Shown here one piece after another: positions 13,064 through 25,160 of a stretch of 64,000 nt of DNA. The translations under genes and the position numbers were made by a program. The notes below the pieces were generated by a model, which did no database searches, was not told the origin of the DNA, and worked only from the letters and a program-made list of their open reading frames with translations. How positions within the stretch are numbered: the stretch's first letter is position 1; each line of letters begins with the position of its first letter. The DNA comes from Auanema rhodensis (Eukaryota > Nematoda > Chromadorea > Rhabditida > Rhabditidae). The DNA lies in the NCBI GenBank assembly GCA_964057225.1, contig OZ059894.1, forward strand, positions 16,708,476 through 16,772,475, in the 5' to 3' direction.

Positions 13064-13720
13064 ACTACGAATTGATTGTTGTTTTGCATTCAAAAGTGTC
13101 TTTCCGAGAATCTGATTAATGAAAGCTGTATCATCTGCTTCTTCGGCATTCTTCCCTATTAAGCTAACTTTGAAAATGCAAGTGGCAATCAGATCTTGAA
13201 TACTCTTTTCCATTATCAGTTTACATCTTTTTTGGTTTCCTTTAACTCTCTATAAAAATTGAGAAAAGAGCATCTGCAGTTTCTTTGCCTGTTTTACTCC
13301 TTAGAGGAAGAACCCATGTAAACTTTGAAAAACAATCTATAATTGTTAAAAGATATCTCAAACCATCGTTTTCATCTGCATACACTTGCATTTCTACAAA
13401 ATCTGATTACCACTGATCATCTATGCCATCAAAGTAAACTCTTTGACTTTTGAAGTTTTTACGAGCTGGATTATGCTTAAAGTGAAAACATCTTGTTGAT
13501 TCCAAAATTCTTCGACAATTTTTTTCTAGAAGTATTTTATCTTTTTCTTTGATGTCTTTATTTTGCTCAGGAATTCCATTTCCTCTCTTCAAAGTATTCA
13601 ATCTTTCGGATATAGGAGTCGAAGATTCTGTAGGAAGAGCAAATGAAGCTGGTACAGCGTTTTTGCTTCCGGACGGTTGGCCAGCTCTGCAATTTTTTGT
13701 GGAGTCCGATTAGGTGCCTT
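13064..13720 (-). mobile_element. Decayed retroviral-type (DDE) integrase fragment, Maverick/Polinton-like or LTR-derived
   Basis: On the minus strand a broken frame resembles the rve integrase core. A histidine/cysteine-containing segment (about 13480-13560) is followed by W-(stop)-D-F-V-E-M-Q near 13390-13420. Next comes L-L-T-I-I-D-C-F-S-K-F-T-W (about 13320-13370), then the motif T-D-N-G-K-E-Y at 13200-13220. These match the first and second catalytic aspartate regions of DDE integrases. In-frame stops separate the segments, so it is not functional. The 'D-C-F-S-K-F' style is common in Maverick/Polinton integrases and in domesticated nematode relatives. The exact family cannot be decided by eye. 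No terminal repeats were recognised around it. Confidence 0.6.
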
Positions 13721-13865
13721 CTCGATCAGCAACGTTGATCAACCAAACTATGAATGTAGGTCCGGTTAGCCTCAAAGGTATTACTAAATCTTGAACTCAG
13801 ATTTAAATTTTATAACTAACAAAAACTAAAAAATATTGACGAAATATGATTTTTTATTATTTTAG

Positions 13866-14631
13866 ATTTGACCAATTTCAAAATATATGCGCGTTACTTA
13901 TTCTACACTCGTATTCTATTGAAGAACAACAATGGGTCGATTGTAGAAGACGTGGATATGAAATTCCTTTTTACACAACATTGATTCCACATCGTTATTT
14001 TGTTATTTCTACGCGGCATGGAAGTCATCAATGTCTTAAGGAAGGTGAAGAAATTAAAGTGTACAATTCCGATCATGTACCGTTCAAAGTCAAAGTGATC
14101 TTCTATGATGACGATCGCGATTTCATTGTTTTTGAGTCGGATATTGAACTATGTGATAACATGTACCAATCCGTGGTTCGATTAACGGAGGTTGCAGTTA
14201 TGCTGTGTTGATATGTTTTCACGTTTTTTCACTTTTTGTTAGTAAAGGAATAAATTTTCTATTATACATAATTATATCAACTACAGGTGATTTTTTAGGG
14301 TTTCGAAGATATCAATCAACAGAAAAAAGACACCGAACATATTCCCTTGTTATGTAAGCGGAATTATCATGTATTCCTAGCCTAATTCGATGGGTCATTT
14401 TGTGGTAGTTCCGAAGGAGTAGCTGGACTGAGTGGTGGTCCTGTTTTCGATTTGTGTAATATTTTTAATTATAAAATTTTAATATTTAATGGTCTCAAAA
14501 ATTAAATTTTTTTGCTGACAATCACCTTATTGGCATTTGCGTTTCGACGGACGATTTGAATGACCGCGAGACGTTATGTGATCGTTTTTCCTCTGATATG
14601 ATTAATTATTGTAAAGAAATTACAATCGTTT
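13866..14631 (+). pseudogene. Trypsin-like serine peptidase relic
   Basis: The first open part (about 13866-14211) follows a good TTTTAG acceptor. It reads like the front half of a chymotrypsin-fold peptidase: F-V-I-S-T-R-H-G with the expected histidine, then D-D-D-R-D-F-I-V-F with the likely catalytic aspartate. The frame then stops. About 200 bp later another frame gives G-L-S-G-G-P-V-F-D (near 14425-14455), the catalytic-serine motif. It is followed by a further displaced frame with I-G-I-C-V-S-T (about 14519-14631). The three blocks lie in the right order, but stops and missing acceptors separate them. I call it a decayed gene. An intact but oddly spliced gene is less likely. Confidence 0.6.
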
Positions 14632-14639
14632 GAATCATG

Positions 14640-17600
14640 TCGGTTGAAGTTGTTGCTAATTTCCTGCATTCTACTATTAATCCCGTAACTTTTTAATTTT
14701 TTAATAAACTTTTAATTATTGAGCATGAAATAAGCCAATTGATAGATATCTTCTACATCATATTATTTATTTCAGAAAAAAGCAGTTGAAGCGATGTTTG
14801 TAGGAAAAAGAAAAAATAATTGAGTTAGTGAATTTGATGTAATTGTAAAAGTATGTGATAAATAATTTTATAAAACTCAAAATTTTATCCTCAATTTGCT
14901 GGTAATTAAATTAATTCAAATATCTCTTTGATTTGTAATAATAAAATTTTGAATATTACTAATTACCAAAGAAAATATTGGATAAAAATTATGAAATAGT
15001 TTTGATAAAAATTTGATGGAGAGTTTAATAATTGAGATTTATTACTTTCTAATACCTGAAATTCTTAATTTCCAGTACTATTACAAACTCTTCGAGGTTG
15101 ATGTTGGTCAATGGTTTCAAGTCTTTCTTCAGAGTAGTCATTTATTAAGATTATTTTTATTTGAAAATGTTGAAAAGCTGAAATTTTAAAAAATGGGGTA
15201 CTGAGCAAAATGGACAACAGCTGCGCCAGTCATTTTTTGGTCATTTTTCAAAAATGACACATTTTGAGAAAATTAAGACATGTTTTCACTTCAAAAATGG
15301 GTTTAAATGGCTGAAAATCTGAAAAAACGTTGGACAAAAAGGTGCGCCAGAAACAACTTTTTATATATTACTTATATGTATGTTGGTTTATTCTTTCATA
15401 TCTTATATACATATATAAATATAATTCTTAAAATCATAGTATATAAAGCGATTATTAAGAAAGCAAGCAAAAGTACCAATACCATGTGAGTTTGCTATTG
15501 AATTTGTGCAAAAAAAAACCCAAATAAGTGAAACCAAGAAAATAACTGAAAAAGACTTTAATATTCTCAGCACATTTGAATCCGAGAAATGTTTTGCAGT
15601 GAAGCCTGCAGACGAAATTCTAAATTTGAGAATAAGAACTAGGCTAAGTGTGAAGGAAAACTAATAAATAATATGAAATTTCACCAATAATATCATGATT
15701 TCAATATTTTCAATAAACTCGTATACATTTAATTTTATATAATGATGTACATAATCTTAACTATATATATATATATATATTTTTTTTTTTTTTAATTATT
15801 AATAAGAACTGTTTTACATGTTTTCAATTTTTGCTCATCACATCATAGTTAATCCAAGTTGCAAAACGTTACAGCTTTTAATTTATAAGTTCTTCATTGA
15901 AGTACAAAAATCGAAATAATACTTGTACATGAATATTTCATTAAATATTTGAAATTCCTATTTAAATTTCTGAAAATTGGGAACAAATTCTGCATTGTAA
16001 CCGTAAACATATCATTTTAGCTCAAAACAAAAGATAAAAATATAAAAGATGAACGACCATGACAAACGTTTTTTTTCATTTTTTTAGGAGTTCAGTATCA
16101 CATATTCTATTTTCTATTATTGGCAAAGTTACTTTTATTTTCAAAAGAAAAGCAGATTTTTTATTATTTTTTTCATTTTTGAAAGCTTTGTGTTCTATTT
16201 GAAATAACTCTTTCTTTTTTTTTTGTAAATTTAACCAAGTACAGATGTAGTATAGTTAAATTGATCAAACTAACTAAATATGTATAAATGTATGTACATA
16301 TATAGTTAATAATATATTTTAATTTTCTAATTATTCATTTCTAAAATATATTAGTTTATATATTATAAATTATAATAAATAAAGAAAAAAAATCATTGTT
16401 TAATAAAGTAATAATTTGTTGAATTTATCATGAATACTTATTTTCTTATATTTTAACTTACATACATACATAATTATAACTTATTTCAACAATTTCTTAT
16501 AATATACATACATATTTTTATATATTTCTATATATTCATAAATCATATATTTATTTTTTCTTTGTTTCAATTAGAAAAAATATGAAAAATATTTTAGTTT
16601 TATCAATAGAATTGGAATTTGATGGATACATTTATAGTTAAAGATATATAGTTAATGATTAAGAAGCTTGAACTTTCTTTTTATAGAAATTCTAATATTC
16701 TTAAATACGATAATCGTTTCTAATAATTCTTTCCTTTTTTGAAAAATGGAAAAATTTTTATATTTCATTTTAAAAACAATATACGAGACAAGTTACACAG
16801 AAAGGTTTTAAATAACATTTAATCAAACTAATATCTAATTTTGAATAAAAAATTGTTTAATATGAATGTTGTAAATATATTTAATTGGTTATAAAGTTTA
16901 TTTTTTCTTCAATTCACAATAACTGAGTAGAAATTTCGGAAATGAATGTTAGTATTCTCAAAGCTTACTCAGTCATTTTTTTTCTCACAAAAAAATATTA
17001 TTTCATAATATCATATATATTATTTTTTTGAAAAAAAAATTTATATCAACCTACATGTATACATAAATCAAAAATATTATTTGAAAGTCATCTTCATTCT
17101 CAAACTTATCTTAATATTTGAGATATCATGAGATAATGCATACATGTACATGTATGTAGTATAGTACTATAGATAATGTAAGAATTCTGTTTTTCTTTAA
17201 AAATTCATTCAATAGTAAATCATTAAAATAATAAATAATACATATATATGTATGTCTAATTTAAATAGATTAGGAAAATAAGATATTATAACTCTTTAAC
17301 TTTTAAATAAATTAAAAATATTTTTATATTATATAATACTAGTTAAATTAATTTTATTATATTAAGTTTTATTACAATGTTTTAATAACAGATGAATGAT
17401 ATATGTATGTATATCTTTCTAATATGTACATTCATATACATATGTATGTATAAATATATTCTTATTTATATATATTATAATAATTTATTTATACTTTATA
17501 AAATCTTATTTTTATTTAAATAATTATACATTTAAATAATTTATTTATCACGTATTTTAGCTGATAATTTTCGCACACTTTGTTTACTGACGTGACTTCA

Positions 17601-18308
17601 CGTTATATTCCAAATTTTTCATTTTTGATTTACATGTGCTTTAGAACAGTTGCTTTTTTTTATTTTCAATTCCCTTTCTTCTCATTTTGTCATTTAGCTT
17701 TTAATTGCTTTTTTAACTTATTTGTCTTCATTGCTTTCCGTTGATTTTTTTTTGTTGTATACTTGCTTTCTTCTCTTCGTTTCTACATAACTTCTCTCAT
17801 TATTTGTTATTTCGTATTCATAACTATACTCATAATCAATATAAATTTTATATTTTACACACATATGTATATTCAAAGATACATGTACGAATATACACAA
17901 CTTACAACCTGAAAACGCCTACTTTTGGCTTCTCAACCGTTCATTAGTTTCAATTCGTCCCTTTGCTGAAGAGAAGGACAAGGGGAGGCCTGCTTTCAGC
18001 CAGCTTCAGCTCTCATCCTGCTCTCTCAATTCTGATATGTCGTAAGCTTCTCTCTCCTTGTTAGGCCCGACGATCGATGACGAATTGTCCCACTTGCAGC
18101 TCTTTTACCACCATTTTCATTATTAAATCTGGTTATCTAGTATTAGATTTCTAGCCTTTTTTCTTGCATCTATATTGAATAATAATTTTTATTTTTTTAT
18201 TTCAATACATCTTAATATACTATTCATATGAAACAATCTAATATAAAAAATAATTATCATCCATGACTCTGAAAAATTTTTTTTCTCGAATTATTTTATT
18301 TTAAATAA

Positions 18309-18339
<31 letters not shown>

Positions 18340-18735
18340 AGTAATTATTTATAACTATTAAAAGTTTTTTAAATTGAAAAAATTGAAAATATGCAAAGTT
18401 ATTTAACAAATTTCAAATTCTTTTTTTTTTTCATATTTGAAGCCTTTGTGAAAGGGCTTCTTCGACTATGATGACCAAGCATAAATTGGAAAAAATTTCA
18501 AATTGGTTATTATTAATTAGAATAACTATAATAGATACATTAATTAAGTTTAGTACATCTTATATTTAATAAAATATAATTAAGATTGAGATTTAACTTA
18601 ACTATACTATTTTTATTTTTATTTTTCTTATAATCTTCGTTTAATTCTTTTTTTATCATTTTTTAAAATGTTTTTTTCTTCTCACAGATTAGCAACATAA
18701 AATATAAGAAGTCGAAAAATAACTGTGTTAACAAC
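14640..18735. other. AT-rich intergenic DNA
   Basis: About 4 kb with no supported gene. It contains an (AT)n run followed by poly-T at about 15760-15793 and many TA-rich stretches. An imperfect direct repeat pair (ggacaa...gcgccag) lies near 15211 and 15333. A short less AT-rich island with runs of ctctc occurs at about 17940-18120, possibly promoter-proximal DNA of the following gene. Short open frames here look like chance translations of AT-rich sequence. Confidence 0.6.
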
Positions 18736-20016
18736 ATGGATAATAGAAGAGCTGAAGATAGCATTCCGAGTGAGTTTAAAGCATATTTTGAAAAAACTTT
18801 TATAATTTCAAAACAGATGCGAATTTTCAAACATATGCAACGATGAATGAAAATCTACATAGTGAATCTGAACGAAATTCACAAGAAGCTATTGAGACTG
18901 ATCTTCAAGAAACTGATACAATAAACCATATTGATGTGAGCTCTGATGAATCAGATGAAGTTATCTCATGGGTAACTCCATCTGATTTATACCTTGATGC
19001 AGCTACGCAGCAATTTCGAACACCTGCTTCGGTTCCTCGACCTAAAAATGTATCCTTGTTCGACTTATATCAGAGCATTAATCAGGTTAATTTGTGTTTT
19101 TTTTTTTATTTAAAAAAAATAGTTGAACCTTTAATCTTTAAAATCGAAAGAAAAGTTCAAATACTTGTCTTCAAATATAATTCTCACTCAACGTTTCAAC
19201 ACCAATTTTGTTTATTTAATCCTCAGCTTAAAAATTTTAATACAATTTTCATTAGAAAGATTCATTTATTTATAGGATTCCATAGGAAATGGAGAAGCAA
19301 ATCTTTCTTCAAGTAGAGATGATAACATTCGAATTCTGATGTGGAGGGCTGGAGAAAACTTTAGAAATCAACTAGAGAATCGAGCGGAAGAGGAAGTGAG
19401 GCTTGCTATATTATTTTTCTAGAACATTCATTTCTAATATGTTTTCTTAAATGATTATTAATAATGGTTTTAGACGGAAGGTGCAGCTTTTGTATCTTCT
19501 AACTATTATGTTCCAACAACATCACCTCATAATTGTCAACATGTTCATGCTCACGCTCATCCGAACGTATATGCTTGTCCACAAACTGTATATTATGCTA
19601 TTACTTATTATAAGCTAATCTCATGTATTTAGATGAATCCTATCATGCCTCCAGCGGTTCCATCAAGCTTGGCCTTTCAGCCTATTGCCCATAATCCTTA
19701 TGGATACACACCCTATGTGAATGCAGCATCTATTCAACATCCGACAACCTTCCAGCTTCATCATCATCATCATCATCATCACCATCATCATTTGCATTAT
19801 GTTCAAGGAGGTCCATTACAAACAACAACACTGCAATCGAATATTTATGCTGCAACACCCCGGCTAGATACAGCTCCAACATCAGCTCACATCTTTCCCA
19901 TTACGAATATGATTTGTCCATATACAACAGTAGCGTTAACAACACCTGTTGATCACATTCATACCCACAATACTACAATGTCCGGTAAAAATCCAACAGA
20001 ATTTGCCCATCAGTAA
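18736..20016 (+). CDS. Orphan acidic/His-rich protein
   Basis: Five exons (18736-18769, 18817-19085, 19276-19395, 19474-19587, 19633-20016) join in frame to 306 residues. I do not recognise a family. The N-terminal third has an acidic Ser/Asp patch (D-V-S-S-D-E-S-D-E-V-I-S-W) that looks like a possible SUMO-interaction or phospho-regulated segment. Residues around 105-140 contain a charged, perhaps helical stretch. The C-terminal half is Pro/Tyr/Thr-rich and includes a run of 11 histidines near 19760-19792. There is no signal peptide or transmembrane segment, so a nuclear or cytoplasmic disordered protein is most likely. At the stop the sequence CA|GTAAGC is a good donor. Splicing to the acceptor at 20416-20417 would keep the frame and extend the protein to a stop at 20631. 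Both ends may be used. Confidence 0.72.
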
Positions 20017-20631
20017 GCTAAAGCACAAAAACTAGTTCAAATTGAACTGCCAATACCTCTTGAAAATTCTTTCCAACTCTCTCTAACTTTTTCTAATCTT
20101 TTTGTTTTTTTTTTACAAATTTTTAACATCTATCTAAAATATAATTTTGAATTTTACTTAATTGTTTCTGTTAAAATTTTTGTTTGTTATACGCATCCTA
20201 ACAATGGTCTCAGATTCTTATCAACTTTAACCAGTGATTCAAACTCGTGTTCTTGAAATTTTCCAAGAGTTTTCAATTATTTTCATCTGTTAGTTAATTG
20301 ATAATATTAGAAATTTTGTGTAAAGTAATGTAGTTAAATTAGATGAATAAATGAAAATTTGTTAAGACAATTTCAACTAATTATATTAAACATTCTATAA
20401 CAAAACTTATATTTTAGGGTTTCGATTACAAATATGTTCTGTTTAATTCATGTTTCCACCAAAGATTTTCATTATTCGAAATGTTTGGTCGATTCAGATT
20501 TCCAGGTCAAGATCGGGCAGAGGGAAGAGAAGAAACAAGAAAATGGAAAAGGATACCGGCAACCGCAAACTGTCAATTCCTCTGCTAAATATATGATGTA
20601 TCCTTTCAGGAAGAGAAGAGAAACATACTAA

Positions 20632-21353
20632 GATTCCATAATCATGTTCAATAACTAGAATGTATCTACCCAAATGGTCAAGAGAGGATAGATAAATAGA
20701 TATTGGAGCATATAGTAGAAATTTCTAAAGAATTTCAAAAGAATTTCAAAAGTTTTTCAAACTCTCTGCATATATCTCTCTCTTTCTCTCTCTCTCTCTC
20801 TTTATCTTTCATTCTCCCCTTTGTATCTATATCGACCTATCTCCATAGGAATGAAACAACAGGAGAGATAATACGAAACAACCGTTCACTACAACTGAAA
20901 GAATCAGAAATGAGACTTGGTGGTGACAATAGCTCACGTGAACATGCGATATATTATAAAATATATATAGAGTGAAAGAGAGAAAAAGAGAAATTGAGAA
21001 AGGTGGAACATTGAAAGTTCCGTCGGAAGGGATGATTTGGTTGTTGGATAGTATGAAAAGAACTATGGAATAATTCATATTATTAGTACGAAGTCTGTAA
21101 TCATCTTCTTCTATTATTTGCGAATTCTTATAAATTCATTGTAATATATCTTGCAATATTTCTGTCTATTTCAAATTAAAAAAGGAATAGTTGTTTCACC
21201 TCATTTATCTTGTACTTATTCTTTTTTCGTCTTGTCCTCAATTTTCTGTAGTTATTCTGATTTACCGCATTCAAGTGTAACCACAACCACAACTTCACCC
21301 ACGAAATCTTCCTGAATTATTTGGTGCAGAGAGATAGATAGAGAGAGAGATAC
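20632..21353. other. Intergenic region with GA/CT repeats
   Basis: A CT tract at 20775-20805 and a GAGA/GATA tract at about 21330-21352 flank AT-rich sequence. No gene was recognised. The open frames crossing the CT tract translate repeat sequence. Confidence 0.55.
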
Positions 21354-24300
21354 ATGGGAATTGTAAAAGAGGTTGATTATATGAATCCAAACTACTTCAC
21401 TGCTCTTCTATTCTCTTATTTGTGTTCTAAAGTTCTAGCTCATGGTTTAGTAGCTGAAATTAACAAGCTAGAAACCGGAAGATATTTACAAAACTGGTAA
21501 GCAATTGGGACATTTTCACGCTAGCCTCCTCATCTTAAACCATCAGTACAGCCGAACAATCTTCATTTCGTCACTTTTTATATAATTTGTTTGTACAACA
21601 ACTTTCTTTAAGAATATTATTTTAGTTATTTAAAAGATATAACAGTGAGTATTCTTTAAGTTTATTCATTTTTTATATATTTTCTTCTTCCTTATTCTTA
21701 TTATAACTTTGATTTCTTCAAAGATTTTGAAGTAGTTTTTGTCATTTTTTTAAATCTTCTGTTAAAAACGTTTTATTAACTGTTATCGTGTTCATCTATA
21801 TACATATGTGTGTATTTCGATTCAGACATGGTTTATGTGGATGCCTCAATCCCATCTGATCAAAATCATAAGTTTCCAGTCTTCGAGAAGCTTTCTCGTG
21901 TTGTAGATCAATCTGAAAGAATTCGCCAGAATGTATTTGTGAAAGGTTTAGATTCATTTGTTTGGTAATAATAAAATAATATAAATTTAGAACTGGTAAC
22001 TGAACCACCATGTGGTACTGTTCACACTATCTACGAGTGTATGCAAAGAGGTGCTACGGTTTCAAAAAATGGAAATCTATTTGGTGAAATAGTGAACGGA
22101 AAATATGAATGGGTTAAGTACGAAAATGTACTAATAACATGATGGTAGAGTATAAAACTTAATTTCTAAACTGTTCAGGTTATAAACGATGCTGAAATAC
22201 TCGGTTCTGCTATGTTAGAGCATGGACTAAAGCCTGGTGATCGAGTAGGTATAGCTGGAGTACAAAGCAATAGGTTTTTCGTTTTAATTATCTTCACTCT
22301 TCAACGATTTTGTCTCAGATTTATGTTAGCTATGCATGGTATGGTTGCATATAACATGACAATTGTTCCTCTATATCACAATTCAAAACTAGAACACTTG
22401 TGGTAAGATGAATACTTCAAATCATTCTTCATTAAAATAATTTAAGTCATATCATAAATAATTGTGGTCTTTCACTAGTTTTTGTTGATAATATTTCACG
22501 TTGTCAACAATTAATGGACAGAAAAAAGCAAAATGATTTGTCATGCTTGAAAAAGATTGTACTATTACCTGATTGTGATACTCCAAATTATTCATCAATT
22601 GAAGATTTAGAGGTAAATATTATATGAGTTGAATCAAAAATCATCTATTTATATAGATCATCTCGTATTCTGAATTTTATGAAACTGGAAAAGCAGCACG
22701 TAAAGCTCCAATACCGCCATCAAAGGATGATGTTTATCTAATTTGTCATACAAGTGGAACAACAGGTAAAAGAGAAAAATAGAGATTTCACTTCTCTGAA
22801 TAATTGTTTTAGGAACACCTAAAGGAGTTATGCTTACTCATGGTAACGTACTTGCTGCAGCAGCAGGCTTATACGTACAATGGGTTCCATCTCCAAATCG
22901 CTTTCATTTTGATTATAAGGATACCTACTTCAGCTTCTTAAGTTTAGCTCATGTTTATGAGCATCTCATGCAGGTTATACAGAACAACACATTTTATCTT
23001 CAATTTAAAATTTTTTTAAGACTTTTGTCATGTACATTGGGGGTAATATTGGATTTTATAATGGAAATATAGTTCAATTAGTTTCCAATATTCAGGTAAA
23101 CAACGTGTTTGATCAAAAGTTAATGGACTTATATTCAGTTACTTCAACCAACAATTATTAGTTTGGTCCCAAGACTTTTAAATAAATTTCATGATCATAT
23201 TCATTCGGAAGTTAATAAGAAGAATGTTTTAAGTAAAGCTATATTTCAAATGGCTAAAGCTGTAAGTTATTTCTCTAAAAGCTTAAAAGTTTATAATTGG
23301 TTGTAGAAAAAGTTAAAACTTCTCAGTCGTGGAATTCAACGTTATGACACTGTTTGGGATAAATTGGTTTTCAATAAGGTTGATCAATGTTTTGAATATC
23401 AATTCTTTTTATGAATATTTTTAAGCTTCGACCATTATTTGGTGGAAAACTACGTATGATTACAACTGGTGGTGCACCTGTTACAGCTGCCGTTAAAAAC
23501 TTCACCAGAATTGCATATGGGTGTCCTTTAGTTGAAGGGTTAACATTTAGAAAATTATCTTCAAACCAAAACAATAATATCCAGGTATGGACAAACAGAG
23601 TGTGCAGCTGCAGCTACCTTAAGCTTACCTTTTGAATATGAGCCTGGAGTTGTTGGTGGCCCAGCTCCATGGTCCCAGGTAAAATTTATATTTTTAGAAG
23701 AGCTCTGAATATTAAAATTATTTACAGGTTAAATTGGTTGATGTTCCGGAACTACAGTACTTTGCTAAAGACAATAAAGGAGAAATTTGCTTCAGAGGTG
23801 CAGCTGTTATGAAAGGATATTTTGGAGATGAAGAATTAACGAAAAAAGTCATTGACGATGAAGTGAATTACAAACATTTTCTCAAAAACGTAGATTATCC
23901 ATTTTTAGGGTTGGCTGCATACTGGTGATATTGGACATTGGATGGAAAATGGCTCACTGGCAGTAATAGATCGAAAGAACGCCTTGTTCAAGATGGCACA
24001 AGGAGACTTTGTTTCTCCAGAACAGATTGAAGCTATTTATTTGAATTCTAGCTTAGTTACACAAGTATATTATCTCTATCAGTATGTAAAATACAAGGCT
24101 GTTTTAAGCTTTTTGTTACCGGAAAAACAACTAGAAGCTTCCTTGTTGGAATAGGTGTTGCCAATATTCCCATTATTCGAGCAGCTATTAGTTTACGAGC
24201 AGAGGTTATATTTTGATGAAAAGCTTATTAATCTTCTTAATTTCCAGTTTGCAAAACAATGTGAATTTTCTGATGCTGAGCTTCTCAATGATTCAGCTGT

Positions 24301-24561
24301 AACACAATTTATTTTACAAGAGCTTAACGCTGTCGGCCGTGAGAATGGACTTCAGACTATTGAAGTCATTAAGCATATCAAACTCACTATGAAAGTAAGA
24401 ATCAAAAAAAAATGAGATTATTTCAAATAAAAAAAACTTTTTAGGAATGGACAGCTGAAGAGAACCTTGTCACACCAACATTGAAGCTTAGACGCCATTT
24501 AATGAACGAAAAATTTGAAGAAGATATAGAAAAAATGTATTCAGTTGAACAAGCATACTAA
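21354..24561 (+). CDS. Long-chain-fatty-acid--CoA ligase (ACSL-type acyl-CoA synthetase)
   Basis: ATP-dependent activation of long-chain fatty acids to acyl-CoA, normally at ER, mitochondrial outer or lipid-droplet membranes. From the ATG at 21828, seventeen exons join in frame to 660 residues. Motifs in order: T-S-G-T-T-G-x-P-K-G-V-M-L-T-H-G-N-V (P-loop/AMP-binding, spanning the intron at 22766-22812); A-H-V-Y-E-H; T-T-G-G-A-P-V (23461-23480); Y-G-Q-T-E-C (23586-23603); the G-W-L-H-T-G-D-I-G motif (from 23909); and I-D-R-K-N-A-L-F-K-M-A-Q-G-D-F-V, close to the family's hinge motif. An upstream exon 21354-21444 would splice with matching phase to 21826. It would add about 31 residues including a hydrophobic stretch (A-L-L-F-S-Y-L), giving 691, near the usual ACSL length. 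This start is less certain than 21828. Introns are 43-70 bp except the first. Confidence 0.95.
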
Positions 24562-25160
24562 AATATATTAATTCTGCTTTACTTGTAGTTGTAAAAAAAT
24601 TATTTAAACAAATAAGATCTTCATAAGGTATTTGTTTTGCTTTTCACACTTAGAGACATTGAAGATTATACATTATATAATTCAGAACCACATACAAATA
24701 ATTAAAATCAACGCCATCTATGATCAAGATCTGAATTATGAATGACATCCTTGAAATATCTCATTGGTAACAATGTTTCCTCTCAATGACCATGAGGATC
24801 TTTTCAGTATACTTTACAGTATACTCGAAGAAACAAAACAAAATTGTCGGTTTGACCAACGTTTTTTCTTGTGAAATTCATTATTGCTGTAAATGTTGAG
24901 GTTTTGGGTTTAAACACAAAACGTTTTCCATTTGAACTTAACCAACCACCTTTTTTCTGTATTGAATTTATTGCTGACTTTCATAAACTCAGGTTCGCCT
25001 CCGTGTATACTGAGGGCACCAATATCGTAGATTTGTTGACGCAAAACTTGTGCAGGTGCATGTTGCGTTAGTGTGTTAATAACCTACCGAATATAATTCA
25101 TTACCGAATTTCGGCTTATATATTTCCTTATAAAAGAAGTATTGTTGAATCTGTGATATA
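24562..25160. other. Intergenic region between acyl-CoA synthetase and cyclin K
   Basis: No gene seen. A TATAAAAG sequence occurs at about 25129-25136, some 25-30 bases before the cyclin K start codon. A short direct repeat of agtatact-type sequence lies near 24805-24825. The two genes share a strand, but no clear acceptor precedes the cyclin K ATG, so an operon is not supported here. Confidence 0.5.

Noticed and set aside
15307-15489. A 60-codon plus-strand frame.
   Set aside because: It lies in AT-rich DNA, has low-information Ile/Tyr/Lys composition and no homology that I can recognise.
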